Assembly: GCA_947452235.1 (NCBI GenBank)
Contig: CANGBK010000003.1
Location: 1 to 64,000 of the forward strand
DNA length: 64,000 nt
DNA from: Micrococcales bacterium
GTDB lineage: Bacteria; Actinomycetota; Actinomycetes; Actinomycetales; Microbacteriaceae
Direction: 5' to 3'
In this document: piece after piece, positions 53,591 through 61,100 of the stretch
Position numbering within the stretch: the first letter of the stretch is position 1
Layout: the number at the start of each line of letters is the position of its first letter
The notes under the pieces: model-generated
Told to the model about the DNA's origin: nothing
Databases searched by the model: none
Seen by the model: only the letters and a program-made list of their open reading frames with translations
Position numbers and translations under genes: made by a program

Positions 53591-55153
53591 ATGAGTTCAA
53601 ACCGTCCAGTTCTTGTTGTTGATTTTGGAGCTCAGTACGCTCAACTGATTGCCAGACGTGTTCGTGAAGCTGGTGTTTATAGTGAAATCGTTCACCACAA
53701 TGTTTCTGCTCAAGAAGTAAAGATTAAGAACCCGCTAGCCATAATTCTTTCTGGTGGGCCTTCGAGTGTTTATGAAGAAAACTCACCTCAGCTAGACAAA
53801 GCTATTTTGGAACTGGGAGTGCCAGTTCTTGGTATCTGCTACGGTTTCCAGATTCTTGCCCAGAACCTTGGTGGAAGAGTTGATAAGACTGGTTTGCGTG
53901 AATACGGTGCCACCGATCTTTCTGTTTCTAATCCTTCGGGCATTCTTGCTGGTCAACCATCAGCTCAGATTTGTTGGATGAGTCATGGTGACCAGGTCAT
54001 GGTTGCTCCAGATGGCTTTGATGTCTTAGCAAGCACCGCAACAACACCGGTGGCAGCTTTCGGTAGTGCTGAGAGAAAGATTTATGGTGTTCAATGGCAC
54101 CCTGAAGTTAAGCACTCAGAGTTTGGCCAAAACGTTCTAGAGAATTTCCTTCACAACGTTGCAGGGATTCCAGCCGATTGGAACAGCGGAAACGTTATCG
54201 CTGATCAAGTAGCAAAGATAAAAGAGCAGGTTGGATCAGCCAGAGTTATTTGCGGTCTATCCGGTGGTGTTGACTCAGCAGTGGCAGCAGCCCTAGTGCA
54301 CAAAGCTGTTGGAGACCAGCTGGTCTGTGTCTTTGTGAACCACGGGTTATTACGTCAAGGTGAAGTTCAGCAGGTCGAGAAGGACTATGTTGCTGCAACT
54401 GGCATCAGATTGGTTACCGTCGATGCAGAAGAACGTTTCCTAACTGCTCTTGCCGGTGTTAGTGACCCAGAGACTAAACGCAAGATTATTGGTCGTGAGT
54501 TCATTAGAGTCTTTGAGGATGCTCAGGCAGCTCTGGTTGCTGAGTCAAAGGCAGATAACCAACCAATCAAATTCCTAGTTCAAGGAACGCTATACCCAGA
54601 TGTTGTTGAATCTGGCGGTGGTGTCACGGCAGGAATCAAGAGCCACCATAACGTAGGTGGATTACCCGATGACCTTCAATTTGAACTTGTTGAACCACTT
54701 AGAACCCTTTTCAAAGATGAGGTTCGTGCTATCGGTTATGAACTGGGCCTTCCTAAAGAAATCGTGTCAAGACAACCATTCCCAGGTCCTGGTCTTGGTA
54801 TTCGTATAGTTGGTGAAGTTACAAAAGAGCGACTAGATCTTCTTAGGCAAGCAGACGAAATAGTAAGACATGAACTAACGAACGCTGGTTTAGACCAAGA
54901 GATTTGGCAGTGCCCAGTAGTGCTCCTAGCTGATGTTAGATCTGTTGGAGTTCAAGGTGATGGCAGAAGCTATGGCCACCCAATCGTTCTTCGCCCGGTT
55001 TCGTCAGAGGATGCAATGACCGCAGACTGGTCACGACTTCCATATGATCTTCTAGCTAAGATTTCAAACCGAATCACAAATGAGGTTGCCGGTGTTAACC
55101 GAGTGGTGCTTGATGTAACAAGTAAGCCACCTGGCACTATCGAATGGGAGTAA
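53591..55153 (+). CDS. guaA: GMP synthase (glutamine-hydrolysing)
   Basis: Converts XMP to GMP, completing the pathway begun by GuaB. 520 residues. The class I amidotransferase domain has nucleophile C83 in GICYGFQ and the catalytic pair in [12 protein letters not shown]. The ATP-pyrophosphatase P-loop is [12 protein letters not shown], and the C-terminal dimerisation domain ends with [12 protein letters not shown]. Confidence 0.97.
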   Translation: MSSNRPVLVVDFGAQYAQLIARRVREAGVYSEIVHHNVSAQEVKIKNPLAIILSGGPSSVYEENSPQLDKAILELGVPVLGICYGFQILAQNLGGRVDKTGLREYGATDLSVSNPSGILAGQPSAQICWMSHGDQVMVAPDGFDVLASTATTPVAAFGSAERKIYGVQWHPEVKHSEFGQNVLENFLHNVAGIPADWNSGNVIADQVAKIKEQVGSARVICGLSGGVDSAVAAALVHKAVGDQLVCVFVNHGLLRQGEVQQVEKDYVAATGIRLVTVDAEERFLTALAGVSDPETKRKIIGREFIRVFEDAQAALVAESKADNQPIKFLVQGTLYPDVVESGGGVTAGIKSHHNVGGLPDDLQFELVEPLRTLFKDEVRAIGYELGLPKEIVSRQPFPGPGLGIRIVGEVTKERLDLLRQADEIVRHELTNAGLDQEIWQCPVVLLADVRSVGVQGDGRSYGHPIVLRPVSSEDAMTADWSRLPYDLLAKISNRITNEVAGVNRVVLDVTSKPPGTIEWE

Positions 55154-55157
55154 AGAA

Positions 55158-55185
55158 AAAGGCCACCTATTTCTAGGTGGCCTTT
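55158..55185. terminator. Bidirectional terminator between guaA and the giant repeat protein
   Basis: AAAGGCCACCTA pairs perfectly with TAGGTGGCCTTT around a TTTC loop, with A-rich and T-rich flanks. It serves guaA from the left and the minus-strand gene from the right. Confidence 0.92.
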
Positions 55186-55199
55186 CTACTTATCTTTAC

Positions 55200-58100
55200 T
55201 TATCCAAGAGTCAAGTAGACAACACGAAGCTGAGTCGTGATTGGCTTCTTGGTCTTAGCGTTGATTGGTAAGTAAGTGGTTGGGTACATTCTGTAACGAG
55301 TGATGGTCACCTTCACACTCAAACCAACATACCCAGCCTTTAGTGCCTTGTAAGCAGCAGCTTCTGTCTTGGCGTTACAGAATGGGGCGGCAGCCTTGAA
55401 GGTCTTCTTGGCCATCGCAAGCTTTAGCTGAGCTGGAGTCTTTGAAGCCATAGCCTTCAAAATACCGAAGTCAACTGAACACTTGTATGCCTTGCCCGCA
55501 ATTGTGAACTCGCTAACTGCGTTGATCTTTCCAATCCAGATACCGTAGGTCTCAACCGATAGGGCAGCCAGTTTCTTATTCCAAGTGAAACCAATGTCAC
55601 CCATCTTGTTTAGAGCTCCATTAGCCAGAGAAGTTGGGTGAAGCGGGTCACCGTTATCTACTGTTGGCTGGCCAGAATCAGCTGTGATGTCGAACTCCAT
55701 TTTTGTTGATGCGATTGGAGCGAAACGGTTATCTCCAGCCTGTGTGATGTTGACAACACAGTGGCCAGGTTTGATTCCGGACACGTGACCATCGTCTGTA
55801 ACATCACAGATGTCTGGAGTTGCACTCACGAATGACGGTGTTAGGCCTGAGCTGGCTGTGACAGCCAAGTCGAAACCATCTGCTGAGTCTGTTGCAGCCG
55901 TTGCTGGAACAGTATCCTTTGGAAGAACTATTGCCAGAGTCTGAGAAGACTTAGTAACGTTCAGGCTTACAGTTGCACTTGTCGCTGCATTGAAAGCACC
56001 GTTAGCGGCTGTTGCGGCACCCAAGGTACAAGTACCAGCCGTTACGAAGGTTAGCTGATCTCCAGAAACTGTACAAACTGCAGTTGTCTTTGATGTGTAG
56101 GTTACTGGAAGAGTTACCGGACCTGTTACGCCCACGGCAGTAATGGATGCTGTAAGTGTTCTCGGTGTTTCACCCGCACCAGCTGCAGTATTTCCAGCGT
56201 TTAGCACAACTGTTGGAGTAACTTTTGCTTGACCTGTGTAGGTGAAAGTTCCTCCGTCAATTGTTCCTTGAGCGTAGATCAAGCTAATTGGCACAGCTCC
56301 AGCCACGGTAGCGTTAGGAACTTCTAGCGTGATAGCTGTTGAGCTCTTGGAAGAAATCTTGACTGTAGTACCGCCAATAATTGCAGCAGTAATTAGGTCA
56401 AGGTTCAAACCGCCGATTGTTACCTTTGTTCCAGCAGGAACAGTGTTGGTACCAAAGCCAGCAGCTGGTGCAGTTACAAACGGTGCTGGTGCAATTGACC
56501 CGGAGTAAACCTGGCTAGTTGAACCTGCAGAGTTGTATGCAGACACAGTGAATGAATAAGCGCCAACTCCAGTTGGAATACCTGTAATAGCGCCGGTGTC
56601 AGGGTTTAGTGTCAAACCAGCAGGAAGGTCTCCGGCTGAGATTGTGTAAGTAACAGCTGGGAATCCAACTGCAGTTACCTGATCTGAGAATGACTTACCT
56701 GTCTGCAATCCAGCGATAGTTGTCTTGTTGAAAGCAGTTGGTGCTTTGTTTACGATGAAGTTTGCATCCTCACCTGAAACATCGTTATTGCTTGCATCGC
56801 TATCAGGAGTCGCTGAGCTTAGAACTGCACGTCCACCAGTTGTGAAGTTACCGCCAACCAGAGATCCAGCCAATGCAATCGGAATAGTGAACTTCACTTT
56901 TGCACCTACCTGAAGTAGAGCTGAAGTTACACAAGTTATCGTCGTGACATTGGTCAGAGTACAGCCAGCAGATAGACCAGCAAGGGCAGTGGTTCCGGTT
57001 GGTAATGTGTAAACCAAAGAAGCACCGTTAGCCTTAGCTGGACCATTGTTAGTGATAGTCAAGTCAATTGCACCTTGACCACCTGCAACTGCTTTACCCA
57101 CACTTTCAACTGTTACTGAAAGGTCAGTCGCAGCACTTGACACTGTAAGCGTTGTAGTAAATGGAGCTGAAACTAAGAATGCGTAGTCGCTTGCCTTAGT
57201 AACAGTAAATGAACAGGTTCCAGCGGCAATTGCTGTCACGTTCACTCGCTGGCCAACTAGAACTAGCGAACAGATGCTTGTTGAGTTGTTAACCAAGCTC
57301 AAAGCTCCGTAGCCATCACCACCAGTGATTACAACTTGGGTAGTTGTGGCACCGTTCCACTGTGGGCTTGCAATAGAACCGCTGGCAATCTTTGAGATCA
57401 AAGTTGATTGAGCGGCTTTAGCAATCACTATTGTTGTGGTTGCGGTTGCAGCGTTGAAGTAAGGGTCCGCTGCCTTAGTAGCTGTGATTACACAGTTACC
57501 AGGAAGCAATACAGTCACAACGTTGCCTGCCACAGAACAGAAGGACGCGCTAGATGCGTTTACAGAGTAAGTGACTTCTCCAGTACCTGAACCGCCTGTT
57601 GTGCTAAGTGTTGTTGTAACATCAGCGTCTGGGTTATAGGTCAGAGTCTGAGAAGCAGCAGATTCGGTGAAAGTGCTCTGGTTAGCTTTAGCGATGTTTA
57701 CAGTAACCGTTGCGGTCGCATCAGCATAGTTGCTGTCGCCGGCCTTAGTAACTAGAACAACACAATCTCCACCAGTAATAGCAGTGATAGTGCGGTCTGA
57801 GATTGAACAGATGGTGCTCGACAATTCAGAGATCGATAAAGTGACCGCTCCGGTACCAGAACCACCTGAAACAGTGATTAGCGCTGTCGCAGGAGTGTTA
57901 GCTGAGTAAACCAGGGATGTCGGATTACTTGTAGCACTCAGGGTGGCCTGCTTGCTCTTTAGGACAGTGAGAGATACTGAACCGCTGTAGTCATTGAATA
58001 TCGCATTACCTGACTTGGTGTAGTTGATTAGACATTCACCAACTGCTAGAGCAGTCATTGTGATCTTGTTACCAACTACTGCAACTGAACAGTTTGCGGC

Positions 58101-61100
58101 AGTTGAAGAATCAACTGAAGCAGTGATTGTTGAGCCAGAGATACCACCAGCAATTGTTATTACATCTGTAGCCGCTGGGGTTGAGAAGTAAACAGAGGTA
58201 GTTGCAGGCGTAGCTGTTACACCAGTTTGGTCACCCTTGACGATGGTGAGAGTTGCAACTGCGCTTGATGCAATCAAGGTTCCGTCGGAAGCCTTAGAAA
58301 CATCAATAACCAGAATGCTACATAGGCCTACAGCCAACGATGTAACTGTGGCTGATGTACCGTTACCGGAAACGCTACAAATGTTCTTGCTTGAAGCATC
58401 AACTGAGTAGCTGATCACGTCGTTTGGAAGCGAGCCTTCAACAGTAACTGTTGAAACAGTTCCAGGTGCAGCAACAAAACCAACTGTTGTGCTAGGAACA
58501 GTTGCCGCTATCTGGGTACCAGGAAGAGCAATACGGATTGTTGCCGTTGCTGTTGCAGAATCGTAGGTAGCGTCCGCAGCCTTAGTAGCTGTAACAACAC
58601 AGAAGCCATAGTAGTTAGCTGTCACAACAGGAACGTTGTTAACGATGGCAACTGAACAGATACTTGAAGCACCTGGATCAACTGCATATGTGACCGCACC
58701 TGAACCGGAACCACCAGCAAGTGTCAACGGAGTTGTTCCCTTAGGAGACTCCGTGTACATCAACTGTGGATATGTCGCTGCAAGAGTTAGTTTTGCTTGA
58801 GCTGTCTTAGCAATTACGACTCGAAGCTTTGTGCTCTGAACAAGGAATAGCCCGTCTGCACCTGCGGCCTTTGTGATAGTTAAATCACATACGCCTGGAG
58901 CAAGAGCAGTGATCTGCTTTGTTACATCGTTGTATGAACAGATAGCGGTTGAACCTGAGTCAACAACAGTGGTCAGAGCGCCGTTACCTGAACCACCTGT
59001 AACTGCAACAGTTGAGGTGGCCTTAGGGCTTAACACATATGTCAATGCTCCAGGAGTTGCAGTGGCAAAAAGTGCAGCCTGCGTTCCCTTGGTGATTGAA
59101 ATGGTGATCTGTCCAGAGGTAATGACGGTGTATCCAGAATCGGTTGCCTTGGTTACTGTCAGTAGACAGTTACCAATACCAATAGTCTTTACGGTCAAAG
59201 GACCGCCGGCTACAGTTGCGTCAGCACAAATAGCTGCCGAGGCAGGTGCAATGTTTATGTTCAATGCTCCAGTACCTGAACCGCCTGTGGTTGTCACAGT
59301 GAAGGTTGCGGCTGGTGCATTGAAGTACTGAATAGTTGAAACAGAAGCGGTAGCAGTAAGAGTAGCCTGAGCAGCCTTTACGATAGGGAAGCTTGAGACA
59401 ACTGTGTTTGAGTTCTCCCACGCAGTGCCACCGCTCTTGTAAACGGAAATAGTACAAGTACCAGAACCGACTGCGAACACTTGAATGTGTGATGGAACAC
59501 CTGGACGCATTGCTGCACGGTTACAAACCTGAGCCGATGCTGGATCAATGCTGAATACCAAATCTCCAGAACCTGTTCCACCACCCCAAACGAACGCGTT
59601 GATTAGAGATGTATCAAGGGCAGTAGCAGGACTGTAAACAACGGATGCCCAGTACGGGGTGACTACAAGCGCTGCTTGGTTACCTTTGGTGACAGTTAGC
59701 TTCACTGTTGCTGAAGCCACGTTGTAGTTCACATCAGCAGCCTTGGTTGCAACCACAGTACAGTCACCAGGAGCCAAGCCAGTAACGGTGCTTCCAGAGA
59801 TGGAACACACGGTTAGGCTGTCCGCTGCGATCGTGTAAGTAACTGCACCTGTGCCAGTTCCACCGGCAGCTGTAACAGTTGTTGTGTCAAGCGCAGAAGT
59901 CGTTGCCTTAAGTGCAAGCTTTGCTGCAGTAAGTGTTAGCGCAGCTTGGTCAATCTTTGTGAAGGTTATCGTTACAGTCTTTGGAGAAGACTCCAAGTAT
60001 GTAGTGTCGGTTAGGCGCTTGACAATGATCAAACAGGTTCCAGCAGTAATGTCTGTAACAACACCGGTGGTTAGGTTCACTGAACAAACGGTCGAGGATG
60101 TTGGGTCAACTGTGTAGTTGAATACTCCTGTTCCAGAACCGGCAGCACCAGTAACTGTAGCTGTTGCCTTAGGCGTTGCAACGAAAGGCATAGTAGCTGA
60201 ACCAGCTGTAATAGATGCAGTGATGTCTGCCTGAGTTGCTTTACCGATAGTAAAGCTTGCAGTTCCATTGACCACAGCGTTGAAGTTCACATCACCCAAC
60301 TTGCTGTATTGCAAAGTACAGGTTCCATCATCGAGAGCAGTAACAGTGATTTTGTTGGTTAGGTCACTGGTTGCTGTGAAGGTTGCAGGAACAGCCGCGC
60401 TGTCACCACCGCCAGTGATAGTACAAACCAACGGTGTAGCGCTAACAATCTTGGTGAAGTTACCAGTGCCTGTATAGGCAACACCAATAACAAGAACTGA
60501 GGTGTTTGCAGGACCTGAAGCAGCTAATTTGAAATCAGCGTTAGGGGTTAATGTGATAACTGCCTGGTTGATCTTCGCGATGGTCAGGTTCAGAACAACA
60601 GCGTTAGAAGCTGCTACGTTGTCATCGCCATCACGAGTAACAGTTACCTTACAGGTTCCAACAGTTGTTGAAGTCACGTTACCGTTGGTCTGGTCGACAA
60701 CACATGAGCTTGTGCTGGTTGGATCTACCACGTAGTGGTTGGCTCCAGTACCAGCAGGGTTAGTCACGGTGATAGTTGTAACAACATCAGGGATTACCTT
60801 GAACCAGAGGCTTGTTCCGTTAGAGGAAGTCGCGCCAATGGTCTGAACCATCTTGGTTATGTTAACACCGATGAATGCACGCTGTTCGTTGTAGTTAACA
60901 TCGGCTGCCTGCACCACGGTGATCAAACAAACACCTGCGAGGTTCCCGTTTACCAGAATCTGAGTTGCTCGAATAGTCGCGATTGAACAGTACTCTTCAG
61001 TCATCGGATCGATGTAGAAGGTGAATGCACCGCTTGAGGATGCGCCACCGGCAACAGTCACCCAAGTCTGAACCTTGTTAGCTGCATTCGTGTAAGCAAT

